From positions 42,534 through 83,979 of the forward strand of contig NZ_KI271592.1 in NCBI RefSeq assembly GCF_000469325.1: 41,446 nt of DNA. The letters are read 5' to 3'. The position numbers and the translations under genes are program-made. This stretch comes from Schleiferilactobacillus shenzhenensis LY-73 (GTDB lineage Bacteria; Bacillota; Bacilli; Lactobacillales; Lactobacillaceae). Below, one piece after another: positions 24,282-32,619 of this stretch. The stretch's first letter is position 1, and each line of letters starts with the position of its first letter. The notes beneath the pieces are model-generated. The model did no database searches. It was given only the letters and a program-made list of their open reading frames with translations, and had not been told where the DNA came from.

Positions 24282-25565
24282 ATGCTGATTGATTTTTCTG
24301 CGCGCAACTTTGCGTCATTCGAACGTGAGGTAACACTGTCCGCTGAGACGGGGGCCCGACTGAGCCGCCTGAAAGAAACCAATACCATCCGAGAAAACAC
24401 GACCAATCTTCTGAAGAGTCTCGTCGTGATTGGACCCAACGGTTCCGGTAAGTCCAATTTATTGGAAGGGCTCCGTTACATGCGTTCCATGGTCTTGAAC
24501 GATACCACCAAAGCAACCGACAAGCTTCCCTATCGGCCTTTTTTGTTGCAAACGGAATCGCCCAACCAACCAACGTTGTTTTCCGTGCGGTTCAACCACA
24601 GCGGCAAGGAATTCAAATACGAGTTTGAATATACCCGTGATCAAATCGTTCGAGAACAATTGACGACATTTAGTAAGGCGAGCCACAAGGTCTATTTTCA
24701 ACGTCAAGGTCAGCAGTTCCCTGTTCTACCGGAGCAGCTCAAGTCTGTTGCCAACGCTACTAAGAGCAATTCGCTTCTTCTTTTTGGGGCCCAGAAAAGC
24801 AATGATGCTGCCGCCATTTCAGTGATGCAGTGGTTCCAAGAGGATCTGCTTTTTGTCAACGATGTGCAAATTCCCGATAAATTGGCAGAGTTGGTCAATG
24901 ATGACAGAATCAAAAATGAACTGTTGCGGTTTTTACAATTTGCAGACTTCAACATTATTGACGTCAAGGTTCGTGATGTGCCAGTGACAGTGCCTGAACA
25001 ATTTGTTGAGGTCTTGCGGGCGCTTAAGTTCGAAGGTGATATTCCCCAAGCACGCCAAGAATTGTACGCTGTGCACAAGAAGTACAATGCAGACGGTGAT
25101 GTCGTGGGGCAGCAGGAAATTCCACTGGCAAGCGAATCGAAAGGGACTGGGAAAATATTTCTGATCGCGTTATCCATTATTTATGCTCAACTGACTGGCA
25201 ATGGTAAGACGCTGCTTTTTGATGAATTTGACGATTCACTGCATTTCGAGCTTTCTCGTGCCCTCCTCGATGTGTTTAACTCAAAGCAGAATCAAAATCA
25301 GTTCATTCTCACGACCCACGAACTGCAACTGCTGAATTCCAACTTGCGGACAGACCAAATCTATCTCGTAGAGAAGAATTTCAAAGGACGAAGCGAATTG
25401 AAATCCATTTTTGATTTTCAAGACAGTCGGTCAAGCGCACGTAACGATGTCCAGTTCATGAAGCGATACATTGAAGGACGCTTCGGTGCGGTGCCGCAAA
25501 TTCGGCTGTCTGGTATGCTGGAGGCATTAAATCAATCCCAGCCCGCACAGGATTTGGAGAAGTAA
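24282..25565 (+). CDS. RloA/AbiLi-like AAA ATPase
   Basis: A 427-residue SMC/ABC-like ATPase (AAA_15/AAA_21 type). Walker A GPNGSGKSN is at about 51-59, after the family hallmark FSARNFASFEREVTLS. A signature-like ASESKGTGK is near 285-293, Walker B TLLFDEFDDSLH near 309-320, and the switch His in LTTHELQLLN near 344. The central 150 residues form the variable insertion. Followed two bases later by an RloB-type gene, it matches the two-gene RloAB/AbiL abortive-infection arrangement, in which the ATPase is thought to sense the phage and control the partner. Base composition is visibly more AT-rich than that of the flanking genes, suggesting horizontal acquisition. Confidence 0.87.
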   Translation: MLIDFSARNFASFEREVTLSAETGARLSRLKETNTIRENTTNLLKSLVVIGPNGSGKSNLLEGLRYMRSMVLNDTTKATDKLPYRPFLLQTESPNQPTLFSVRFNHSGKEFKYEFEYTRDQIVREQLTTFSKASHKVYFQRQGQQFPVLPEQLKSVANATKSNSLLLFGAQKSNDAAAISVMQWFQEDLLFVNDVQIPDKLAELVNDDRIKNELLRFLQFADFNIIDVKVRDVPVTVPEQFVEVLRALKFEGDIPQARQELYAVHKKYNADGDVVGQQEIPLASESKGTGKIFLIALSIIYAQLTGNGKTLLFDEFDDSLHFELSRALLDVFNSKQNQNQFILTTHELQLLNSNLRTDQIYLVEKNFKGRSELKSIFDFQDSRSSARNDVQFMKRYIEGRFGAVPQIRLSGMLEALNQSQPAQDLEK

Positions 25566-25567
25566 CG

Positions 25568-26173
25568 ATGGCCAGAAAGAAGAGAAATCTCCCAATCAAG
25601 CCCATTATTGCCATATACTGCGAGGGCGAGTCGGAAACACGCTATTTTGAGATGCTCAAGGCAAAGTACGGCAGTGTTAATGTCCATCCTCAGAAAATAC
25701 AGGTCGACACGTTGCGTAAGCAGGGACTCCCGCTGCTCAAAAAAGCTATTGCGAAGATGAATCGGCTATCCGGAGAAAAGCGTATTGAAAGGGCGTATGT
25801 GGTTTTTGACCGCGACCAAATTTCAGATTCCGAAATGCGCGAGTGTATTGCCTTGGCGAAGGCAAACGACATGCGAATCATTTTTTCCAGCATTAATATC
25901 GAAGTGTGGATTCTACTCCATTTCCAGCCCGTGACGCGCGCTTATACGCCAACCGAACTGTATCGCATTCTTTCTCGGGAGGAATATTTCAATACCGAAT
26001 ATCAACAATTCAAAGGTCAGCGATACGATGACTATCTTTATGACCGAGTAAAGATCGCTGTTGAGAATGCCCACAGGCTCCATGTTGGAGAAAATACCCC
26101 GTGGTTTCAGAATAATCCGTACACTAACATTGACCAGTACATTGGGGAAATATTCGGCACAGATGAATTCTAG
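25568..26173 (+). CDS. RloB/AbiLii-like TOPRIM-type effector
   Basis: A 201-residue protein of the RloB family. The TOPRIM-like acidic residues are visible: Glu19 and following in YCEGESETRYF, then Asp81 and Asp83 in VVFDRDQ. SINIEVWILLHF is another typical RloB stretch, and the Asn-Pro-rich C terminus (WFQNNPYTNIDQYI) also fits. In related systems (AbiL, and the TOPRIM partners of OLD/PARIS-type ATPases) this subunit is the presumed nuclease effector. The ATG lies 2 bp after the ATPase stop codon, so translation is coupled. A long hairpin follows the stop codon. Confidence 0.87.
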   Translation: MARKKRNLPIKPIIAIYCEGESETRYFEMLKAKYGSVNVHPQKIQVDTLRKQGLPLLKKAIAKMNRLSGEKRIERAYVVFDRDQISDSEMRECIALAKANDMRIIFSSINIEVWILLHFQPVTRAYTPTELYRILSREEYFNTEYQQFKGQRYDDYLYDRVKIAVENAHRLHVGENTPWFQNNPYTNIDQYIGEIFGTDEF

Positions 26174-26191
26174 CCCTGCTGGGAGGAAGAA

Positions 26192-26240
26192 GCCGGACTA
26201 CCACAGGGTTTATGACGTCTGTGGTGGTCCGGCTCTGTTC
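26192..26240 (+). terminator. Terminator hairpin of defence cassette
   Basis: A 15-bp stem with one mismatch pairs GCCGGACTACCACAG (26192-26206) with CTGTGGTGGTCCGGC (26219-26233). Only a poor T-run (TCTGTT) follows. Confidence 0.65.
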
Positions 26241-26368
26241 GTGTGGGGCAATCTGTGGTTGGCCGCTGTCTGATGACAAATAAAGCTGGATGTAAGAGTC
26301 AAAAATGAACTGCGACCAGAGTGTCATCATTGCGTCAACAACGGCTACTTCCAGTACCGGTCCATTTC

Positions 26369-27287
26369 TTATTGATTCTGAATTAGCGGTTGAGCGACCG
26401 CGCATCCGCTGAATCGCTCGCCGCGAATGGCCATGCTCATTGCGTAAATATTCTCGAATGGCGACTGAATGTCCCAGGCGGCATCGCCGACATGTTGAAT
26501 GTCCACCCCGTTGGTCTTGTTACGGATAGCAACATCTTCGATGTACCGGGCGCCGGAGCCTTCTTGACTGGTGCCGATGGTGCTCATCACCAGCGCGTCC
26601 TGAGCGTGAGCCAGCTTCAGGACGGCCTGGACTTCGTCGTCGGTCAGACCAGGAACCGTACCCACTGCCGGCACCAGGATAACATCAGCGCCTGCCTCCA
26701 GGAAGGAACGGACGGCAGCCAAACTGACAACGGGTTCATTTACACGCGCCGTGCATCTTATCGGCGATGATTAAGCCGGAGAAAACTTCTTTGGCGACCT
26801 GCACATTCGCGGCGATTTGGGCATTGGTCACCCCGGTGCCAGGATTGCCGGTGAGGCAGATGAAGTTGAAGCCCAACCGTTCAGCTTCGACCATCGTTTC
26901 CGTGCTGGCTTGGCGGCCAGCCGAAATTTCTAACCGGTTCCCTGCCATATCAGCATTCGGATCCACTGGCTCCAAGTTCACCCCAATGGGGCGGCCCACC
27001 AGGTGCTGCAGCCGCTTGATACTCTGGCCGTCGTGATGAACGACGGCCCTTTTGTTCGGATAGAGACCGAAGATGGTAGGGTTCAAGACGTCCAATCCAT
27101 TCAGGAGGATGAGGTCGGCCCCGAAGGCTGCGGCGATCTCTGATTCGGTAAGCCGTCCCCGACCTCGTGGCCGACGACGTTCTCGCTGAGAACGACCCGA
27201 CCTTGATGCTTTGCTTCAGTTCGGTGCCGTTCACTTTGAGGACTTCGCGGTGTTGGCGCTGATTAATCTGGTTGTCGTGGGTGGATT
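26369..27287 (-). pseudogene. Frameshifted TIM-barrel gene (DUF7916-like)
   Basis: Minus-strand remains of one gene of about 300 codons, spread over different frames. Reading downstream: VNGTELKQSIK, then (shifted) GRVVLSENVVGHEV, then (shifted) LTESEIAAAFGADLILLNG continuing through RPIGVNLEPV and FICLTGNPGTGVTN to KMHG. After another shift at about 26745 it resumes with VNEPVVSLAAVRSFLEAGADVILVPA to the end. At least three frameshifts are needed. The pieces together resemble a family I recall as DUF7916, a putative phosphonomutase-like barrel linked to sugar loci. Overall base composition is like the native genes. TATAAT at 27404-27399 could be its old -10. Its neighbour is the low-GC ABC operon. 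Confidence 0.8.
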
Positions 27288-27450
27288 TCTTTTCTTTAGT
27301 TGCCGCAGTCAATGCGTCATCCCGCAAAACAAGTTGCGTGAAGGTGACGACAAATCAAAAGGAAGCCTGACTGCTCGCTCATTGATAGTCACAATGCCAT
27401 TATATAGTATCGCAGTAGTTGAAATTGCTGGATTGGGGTTCACATTTCTG

Positions 27451-27487
27451 AAAAAAAGCGCCTCGGGAAAATTCCCGAGGCGCTTTG
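27451..27487 (-). terminator. Terminator of ABC operon 1
   Basis: A perfect 15-bp stem, AAAGCGCCTCGGGAA (27455-27469) with TTCCCGAGGCGCTTT (27472-27486), followed on the minus strand by a T-run. It lies 28 bp after the last permease gene. Confidence 0.92.
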
Positions 27488-27513
27488 AATCAGCAATCGA
27501 TAAGGTAGTGATG

Positions 27514-28356
27514 CTACTTAACGGATCCCAGCATACCCTGAACAAATTGCCGTTGTAAGAAGAAGAACAGAATCGCGGTCGGTAAGGTGGAAATCACGAT
27601 GCCGCACATCATCATGCCGTAGTCTGGTGTGTACGATGCACCCATGGCGGAAAGTACCAGTGGAATTGTCCGCTTGTCGTCGGACTGTAATACGACCAAT
27701 GGCCACAGATAATTATTCCAGGAGTTCATGAACGTGATGATGGCTGCAGCGGCGTACGTGTTTTTTGATGACGGCATGTAGATGTGGGTGAAGATATTGA
27801 ACTCACTCATGCCGTCCATGCGTGCTGCCTCAACTAACGAGATTGGGAATGCCTTTGCATTCTGACGGAAGAAGAAAATCAGAAAGGCAGTGGCAACCGA
27901 CGGTAAAATGACAGACGCAAATGTGTTGATTCCGAAGATTTCGAACGGTGTGTTGCTTAACGCGCTAAACATCCGGTACAACGGAATCATCAAAGCGGCG
28001 AACGGGACCATCATCGAGAGCAACAGCGTATTGAACACTCTGTTCGATAGCTTGGTATGGTAGATGACGAAGCCGTAACCTGCTAACGATGAGATAAATA
28101 GAGCGAGGATTGTCTGGATGACGGCAATCCAAGCAGAATTGCCCAATGCACGAACGAATCCTAAATTATTGGAGAACAGATTTTGAAAGTTCTTGAACAG
28201 TTCTCCACCAAAGGCTAAGCTCCCAGCAACAATGTTTTGCGAAGTGGAAGTCATCCCAACAATCATAAAGTAAAATGGGAAAACTGAAATGATGGCGATA
28301 ATGGTTAGGAATACGTACTCGCCAATCAATCCCCAATGACTTTTCTTACGCATCAT
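27514..28356 (-). CDS. Sugar ABC transporter permease (MalG type)
   Basis: A 280-residue inner permease of a carbohydrate ABC importer (CUT1 family). Six membrane helices are expected from about residue 10 to 270. The EAA loop that docks the ATPase is visible as LVEAARMDGMSEFNIFTHIYMP (around 175-196). Its ATG overlaps the upstream permease stop codon (ATGA), so the two permeases are made in step. It is last in the operon, before a strong terminator. No ATPase gene is present, so a shared MsmK/MsmX-type ATPase elsewhere is probable. Confidence 0.92.
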   Translation of the reverse strand: MMRKKSHWGLIGEYVFLTIIAIISVFPFYFMIVGMTSTSQNIVAGSLAFGGELFKNFQNLFSNNLGFVRALGNSAWIAVIQTILALFISSLAGYGFVIYHTKLSNRVFNTLLLSMMVPFAALMIPLYRMFSALSNTPFEIFGINTFASVILPSVATAFLIFFFRQNAKAFPISLVEAARMDGMSEFNIFTHIYMPSSKNTYAAAAIITFMNSWNNYLWPLVVLQSDDKRTIPLVLSAMGASYTPDYGMMMCGIVISTLPTAILFFFLQRQFVQGMLGSVK

Positions 28357-29231
28357 TTGTCTTCACCCCCAGCCTTCAGTTGAATCAGTGATAGAACCAC
28401 GATGGCAATGACAACAACGAAGGAAATGGCTGTTGCATATCCAAAGTTCGGTGTGTACTTGTAACTGAGATTGTAGATGTATTGAGACAGCGTTGTCGTG
28501 GCATTCCCTGGGCCGCCTTTGGTGATGTTGTTTACTTCATCGAACAGTTGCAATGTCCCAATTGTTGAGGTGATTGCCGTGAACAGAATGATGGGCTTCA
28601 GCATCGGGATCGTAATCCGGGTGAATTGCTTCCACCGGGAAGCACCGTCGATTTCGGCAGCCTCGTAGATTTCGGTATCAATGTTTTGTAGTCCAGACAG
28701 GAAGAAAATCATGTTGTACCCTGTCCAACGCCACGTGATTGAAATGATGATCAGTACTTTAGCCCAGAACGGATCAGTCAGCCATTGGATGGGTGCGCCA
28801 ATGAGGTGGACATCCATCAAGAGCTTGTTAGCAATACCCGTCGGAGCAAAGATTGTTTTCATAATCAAGGAATAAGAAACCAGCGAGGTGATACACGGCA
28901 GAAAAATCGCGGTGCGGTACAACCCGCGGAATTTCAATCGGTTATCGTTCAACATAACTGAGATAATCATCGCCAGGAACAACATGATAGGGACCTGTAC
29001 AATAAGGTACAGGAAAGTGTTACTTGCGGCCGTGAGGAAGGTCTTATCGCTGAACATCGCTTGGTAGTTCTGCAAGCCGACCCAGTGCATGTTGACTGGC
29101 GGACCAGCCATGAATGAAGTGAACAGCGCATAAATCATGGGGATGAAGACCATCACGGAGATTAGGATCACGCTTGGACTGAAAAATCCCCATCCCATTC
29201 GATTTTTGCGTCGTGCTAAGTTGTCTTTCAC
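28353..29231 (-). CDS. Sugar ABC transporter permease (MalF type)
   Basis: A 292-residue permease, partner of the MalG-type protein downstream. Six helices are likely, and the EAA loop appears as YEAAEIDGASRWKQFTRITIP (around 188-208). The start is a GTG at 29231 with AGAGGG upstream. The 93-bp gap to the binding-protein gene holds a 13-bp stem-loop. Codon and base composition are more AT-rich than in the second ABC operon of the window. Confidence 0.92.
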   Translation of the reverse strand: MKDNLARRKNRMGWGFFSPSVILISVMVFIPMIYALFTSFMAGPPVNMHWVGLQNYQAMFSDKTFLTAASNTFLYLIVQVPIMLFLAMIISVMLNDNRLKFRGLYRTAIFLPCITSLVSYSLIMKTIFAPTGIANKLLMDVHLIGAPIQWLTDPFWAKVLIIISITWRWTGYNMIFFLSGLQNIDTEIYEAAEIDGASRWKQFTRITIPMLKPIILFTAITSTIGTLQLFDEVNNITKGGPGNATTTLSQYIYNLSYKYTPNFGYATAISFVVVIAIVVLSLIQLKAGGEDK

Positions 29232-29269
29232 AGTTGCATCCCTCTTTCCGAAATGGTAGGAAAAATGAA

Positions 29270-29306
29270 CAATGCAACTCGTATCGATGAAAGACGAGTT
29301 GCATTG
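29270..29306 (-). other. Intercistronic stem-loop after binding-protein gene
   Basis: A perfect 13-bp stem, CAATGCAACTCGT / ACGAGTTGCATTG with an 11-nt loop, lies just after the binding-protein stop codon, with TTCATTTTT downstream on the minus strand. It could stabilise the upstream mRNA or act as a partial terminator, so that binding protein exceeds permeases. Confidence 0.7.
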
Positions 29307-29324
29307 TACGATACATGTGCTGCT

Positions 29325-30629
29325 TTACTGGTTCTTAACAGCTGCTTCTGCCTGTGTTTGGGCATCCTTCAAAGTGGAGTCCACATTGGCACCCTTCACG
29401 ATGGCTGAAACAGGATCTTTCAATACGTCCTCGATTTGATATGTGCCGCTGCCATAGTTAACCTCTGGGACCTTCTTAGCCCAGGTCAACAGGTCATTGA
29501 AGACCTTCTGGTTAGAGTAGAAAGGATACTCTGCTTGGTAGTTGGGCTGCTTTAAGGCACTCTTCAGTGAAGCGACCGCACCGATATCTTTGGCAATGGT
29601 ATTCATCAGCTTGGGATCACTAGCAAAGGTCTTTTTCAAAAAGTCCTTCGCACCGGCAACATTACCGGATCCTTTCAAAACATACCAACCTGCACCACCG
29701 ATACTCGACGCATTGACAGAATCATCACCGCTTAGACGAGGAATCGGTGCAATTCGCCACTTGCCGCTTTGATCTTTGGCGCCTTGGATAGTACTTGAAT
29801 ACCAGGAACCAGTCGGGGCAGTGGCCACTTTACCTTTTTGTACTGCAGCGACGCCAGCATCCCAGCCGGAGACTTTTTCAACTGTCCCATCAGTCATCAA
29901 TTCCTTGTAGACTTTGAGACCGTCTTTCAGTACTTGGTTATTTGCTAAATTGACAGTCTTACCGTTGGACTTGTAGTACCAAGAGCCAGCGGATTGCATC
30001 ATGATGCGCAACAAGCCCAAATCACTGGGATCTTGGGTCATCATATAAGTGCCTGTCTTGGATTTTACATCTTTGGCGATTTGAACGAACTTGTCCCATG
30101 TGATGTTCTGCATGTCGGCATCGGAGTAGCCGGCTTTCTTCAGAATGTCCGTCCGGTAGAAGAGACCAGCGACACCACTGTCGAATGGCACACCATAACG
30201 TTTGCCGCCCTTTGTACCTGCGGCAACCTTGTAACTGGAGAAGTCATCCTTCTTAACGATGTTACTCAAATCACTGAAAGCATCTGGATAAGAAGTCAGA
30301 TAGCCTTGAATGCGGTAGTCTTCAATCAGGACGATGTTAGGCAATCCCTTGTTATTTCCCGAGGCCAAGCCGGTGTTTAATTTCTGAACGATGTCGTCTT
30401 GAGCCATCGTGACGATTTTTACCTTCTGTTTGCCGTTTGCCTTCTTGTAAGAGGCAATGGCATCTTGCATTGCCTTGGTGTTGTATGTCTCGTCCCAGCA
30501 CCAGACGGTCAGAGTTTTTCCACTGCTATTATTGCTAGATGATGTTTTGCTGCCACCACCGCTGCAAGCGGTTAAAAGAGCACCAAGTGCGATTACAGCC
30601 ACACCGGCCAATAAATGTTTTAACTTCAT
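29325..30629 (-). CDS. Sugar-binding lipoprotein of ABC operon 1
   Basis: A 434-residue extracellular solute-binding protein (family 1, CUT1 type). The signal peptide ends in the lipobox LLTAC (Cys around residue 22), followed by a Ser/Gly-rich linker; the lipid-modified Cys anchors it outside the membrane. The mature part has SBP features such as KGLPNIVLIEDYRIQGYL and GVPFDSGVAGLFYRTDILKKAG, and ends in a helix rich in Ala and Gln. A strong GAGGAGG site precedes the ATG. It is the first gene of the operon, behind a palindrome and a cre-like site. The sugar is unknown. Confidence 0.93.
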   Translation of the reverse strand: MKLKHLLAGVAVIALGALLTACSGGGSKTSSSNNSSGKTLTVWCWDETYNTKAMQDAIASYKKANGKQKVKIVTMAQDDIVQKLNTGLASGNNKGLPNIVLIEDYRIQGYLTSYPDAFSDLSNIVKKDDFSSYKVAAGTKGGKRYGVPFDSGVAGLFYRTDILKKAGYSDADMQNITWDKFVQIAKDVKSKTGTYMMTQDPSDLGLLRIMMQSAGSWYYKSNGKTVNLANNQVLKDGLKVYKELMTDGTVEKVSGWDAGVAAVQKGKVATAPTGSWYSSTIQGAKDQSGKWRIAPIPRLSGDDSVNASSIGGAGWYVLKGSGNVAGAKDFLKKTFASDPKLMNTIAKDIGAVASLKSALKQPNYQAEYPFYSNQKVFNDLLTWAKKVPEVNYGSGTYQIEDVLKDPVSAIVKGANVDSTLKDAQTQAEAAVKNQ

Positions 30630-30660
30630 GATTTTTCCTCCTCAAGAAACAGTCTCCCAT

Positions 30661-30674
30661 TGGAAGCGTTCCCA
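30661..30674. promoter_or_regulatory. cre-like site of ABC operon 1
   Basis: TGGAAGCGTTCCCA matches the cre consensus TGWAANCGNTNWCA at 12 of 14 positions. It lies about 30 bp upstream of the binding-protein start, suiting repression by CcpA. Confidence 0.5.
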
Positions 30675-30696
30675 ACTTCAAGTTCAATGGTAGATC

Positions 30697-30708
30697 TTTA
30701 CCGGTAAA
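30697..30708. promoter_or_regulatory. Palindromic operator TTTACCGGTAAA
   Basis: A perfect 12-bp palindrome with a CG centre about 70 bp before the ABC operon 1 start, a LacI/GalR-like operator pattern. No LacI-type regulator is encoded in the window, so its protein must lie elsewhere. Confidence 0.5.
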
Positions 30709-30930
30709 AAAGCAACAAAATTCACTAAACGATTCGATATATATCAGTTTGATTGGGCACGGTGCACATAAAATCCGCAAATAAAGGCAGGTAGGCGGTC
30801 ATAGTGCCCATTATTCGGCTGGTTTGACAGGAAACGAAAAGAAAAACATTTAGTGAATGAAACCTCAAATTGGTCATCTTGTTGTTGCGCTGAATTAGGC
30901 GTGCACAACTCAATAGTACAAAGGAGAATA
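30709..30930. other. Upstream region of ABC operon 1
   Basis: AT-rich sequence without a credible gene. I see no further clear promoter or repeat beyond the operator and cre-like site annotated to its left. Confidence 0.35.
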
Positions 30931-30974
30931 AAAGCACCTCATCCCACTTCTACGTGAATGGTATGAGGTGCTTT
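30931..30974. terminator. Hairpin, possibly bidirectional terminator
   Basis: A perfect 12-bp stem, AAAGCACCTCAT / ATGAGGTGCTTT. T-runs are short on both sides (TTT and TTTT). It lies downstream of nothing obvious on the plus strand, and could end a transcript coming from the right on the minus strand. Confidence 0.6.
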
Positions 30975-31292
30975 GCTTGATCTGGTACATTTTGAGGCAA
31001 AGTTTTACCTTGCTGCTGCAATGTGAAAGCTCAATCGGCCTTTTTGCCCTTCAAGACCGTCGTTCTAGACTTTATGACTGCACGACAAAAGCGCAAGTTT
31101 TCTTCTGCGTCGCATACCGGAGTTATTAGCCGGGGTGATCGAGACATGTCGCCGGGTTTTTCGCAATATGGCGCGGCCAGGAGGCTGGGGAACGTCCCTA
31201 GTTTAATGGCGTGTACTTAATTTTGGGGCGTCTAAGCCATTTCCGCCAAGAGATTCAGCTGAATTTGGATTTCTATATTTCAGTTGAAAGGC
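30975..31292. other. Unassigned stretch with an open minus-strand frame
   Basis: No credible intact gene. The minus strand is open from 31217 to 31031 and includes an ATG-led 38-codon stretch (MSRSPRLITPVCDAEENLR and on). It has no ribosome binding site. The translation does not look random to me and may be a remnant or an interspersed repeat. Confidence 0.25.
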
Positions 31293-31344
31293 AAAAAGCT
31301 ACTGGTCGTCACAGTGGAAATTACTCCTGCTGTGACGGCCAGTA
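31293..31344 (-). terminator. Terminator of 59-residue gene
   Basis: A 15-bp stem with one wobble, TACTGGTCGTCACAG / CTGTGACGGCCAGTA, with five T residues on the minus strand, 18 bp after the stop codon. Confidence 0.85.
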
Positions 31345-31361
31345 TTTTGGTTCCCGACTGA

Positions 31362-31541
31362 TTAATGGAACTTTTCGGTTTTGGACGGCCGAACGGGTAA
31401 AAGGTTGCCATCTTTGTCGTAATGAGGCTTCAACGGTGGCTCCAAACCGGCCATGACAGCGACGATCTTGTAAACATCATACTTGTCATAGAATTCGTCA
31501 ATTTGCTTGTCCATTTCGTCCATGCTGTATTTATATTCCAT
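31362..31541 (-). CDS. Small protein of unknown function (59 aa)
   Basis: A 59-residue acidic and charged peptide starting MEYKYSMDEMDKQIDEFYDK and ending RPSKTEKFH. It has no membrane segment or signal peptide and looks helical in the first half. I do not recognise the family. Its reality is supported by a full set of signals: TTGGCA / 18 bp / TATAAT promoter, GAGGTGG ribosome binding site 7 nt before the ATG, and a strong terminator just after the stop. It sits alone between two sugar ABC operons. It could be a small regulator or a partner of one of them, but nothing in the sequence proves that. Confidence 0.7.
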   Translation of the reverse strand: MEYKYSMDEMDKQIDEFYDKYDVYKIVAVMAGLEPPLKPHYDKDGNLLPVRPSKTEKFH

Positions 31542-31563
31542 CAGTCAACCACCTCATTAGTGT

Positions 31564-31593
31564 ATTATAACCAACACGCATGGTGGCTGCCAA
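31564..31593 (-). promoter_or_regulatory. Promoter of 59-residue gene
   Basis: On the minus strand TTGGCA (31593-31588), an 18-bp spacer and perfect TATAAT (31569-31564). The predicted leader is only about 17 nt. Confidence 0.7.
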
Positions 31594-31701
31594 CGTAGAT
31601 GTCCACAGGTATGAGTAATGTGTCGGTTGTAAAAGAGAACAGTAACATGTCGGAAACCGCAACTGATTGCTGTGATACCAATCCCACCCAAAACCCGCCA
31701 G

Positions 31702-31739
31702 AAAAAAGGCAATTCTGCGATGACATGCGCAGAATTGCC
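31702..31739 (-). terminator. Terminator of alpha-galactosidase/ABC operon 2
   Basis: A perfect 12-bp stem, GGCAATTCTGCG / CGCAGAATTGCC, with an 8-nt loop and six T residues on the minus strand, 34 bp after the last permease. Confidence 0.93.
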
Positions 31740-31772
31740 AATACAATATTGCAATTACTGTCGGGTGGCGGT

Positions 31773-32606
31773 TTACTTCACCGCTCCATTACTCATCCCA
31801 GCAATAATATTCTTCTGGAAGATCACATACACGATGGTAATGGTCACAATACCGACGACATACGAGGCAAAGGACGGGCCGTAGTCACTGAAGTACTGTG
31901 ACTGGTAGTTATACTGAAATAGCGGCAGCGTCCACATCTTGTTATCCGTGTTCAGAATCAGCAACGGCAGCATGAAGTCGTTCCAGAACCACAACGCGTT
32001 GATGATCAGCGTCGTCGCGTGCATCGGCTTCAGCATCGGGAACACGATCTTGAAGTACGTCGTGATCTTGTTGGCGCCGTCGATTTCAGCCGCCTCGTCC
32101 AGACTGACCGGCACGCTCATCTTAATATAGCCGACGTACAGGAACAGCGTCTGCGGGATCGCGTAGGTCAAGTACAAGAGCATCAGCCCGTACATGTTCG
32201 CCAGCCCCAGCTTGCTCATCTGGACGGTGATGGGAATCATGATGACCTGGAAGGGGACGAAGATTCCCAGAATAAGGAAGGTATACATCAAGCTGAAGGC
32301 CCGTTTTTTAGAAATGTTCCGGGCAATCGAGTAGGCGGCCATGGGCACGATGAGCATCACCAGCAGGACCGAGACGACGGTGATGATCGCCGAGTTCAGG
32401 AAGTAGTGGGTAACACCGTCGGCCAGCAGGCGCTGGTAGTTGTCCAGCGTGAAGGGCTTGGGCCAGGCGAAGAAGTTCGCCATGATGTCCTTCGTCGTCT
32501 TGAAGGAACTGAAGAGGGTGACCAGCAGCGGAATCAGAATGAGGATACCGCCGACCGTCAGCAGGATGTATTTGCCGACGTTATGTGTTTTCTTTTCTTC
32601 TATCAT
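31773..32606 (-). CDS. Sugar ABC permease, MsmG/MalG type
   Basis: A 277-residue CUT1-family permease. Six helices are expected, and the ATPase-docking EAA loop is seen as LDEAAEIDGANKITTYFKIVFP (around 172-193). It is the last gene of the alpha-galactosidase operon, 13 bp after its partner permease. High GC, like the rest of that operon and unlike ABC operon 1. The context suggests uptake of alpha-galactosides such as raffinose or melibiose. Confidence 0.92.
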   Translation of the reverse strand: MIEEKKTHNVGKYILLTVGGILILIPLLVTLFSSFKTTKDIMANFFAWPKPFTLDNYQRLLADGVTHYFLNSAIITVVSVLLVMLIVPMAAYSIARNISKKRAFSLMYTFLILGIFVPFQVIMIPITVQMSKLGLANMYGLMLLYLTYAIPQTLFLYVGYIKMSVPVSLDEAAEIDGANKITTYFKIVFPMLKPMHATTLIINALWFWNDFMLPLLILNTDNKMWTLPLFQYNYQSQYFSDYGPSFASYVVGIVTITIVYVIFQKNIIAGMSNGAVK

Positions 32607-32619
32607 ATTAAGCTCCCCC

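Noticed and set aside
31531-31746. Minus-strand frames of 65-71 residues over the terminator and promoter of the 59-residue gene
   Set aside because: They run through the perfect terminator stem and TATAAT promoter and lack start signals; the 59-residue frame explains the region better.
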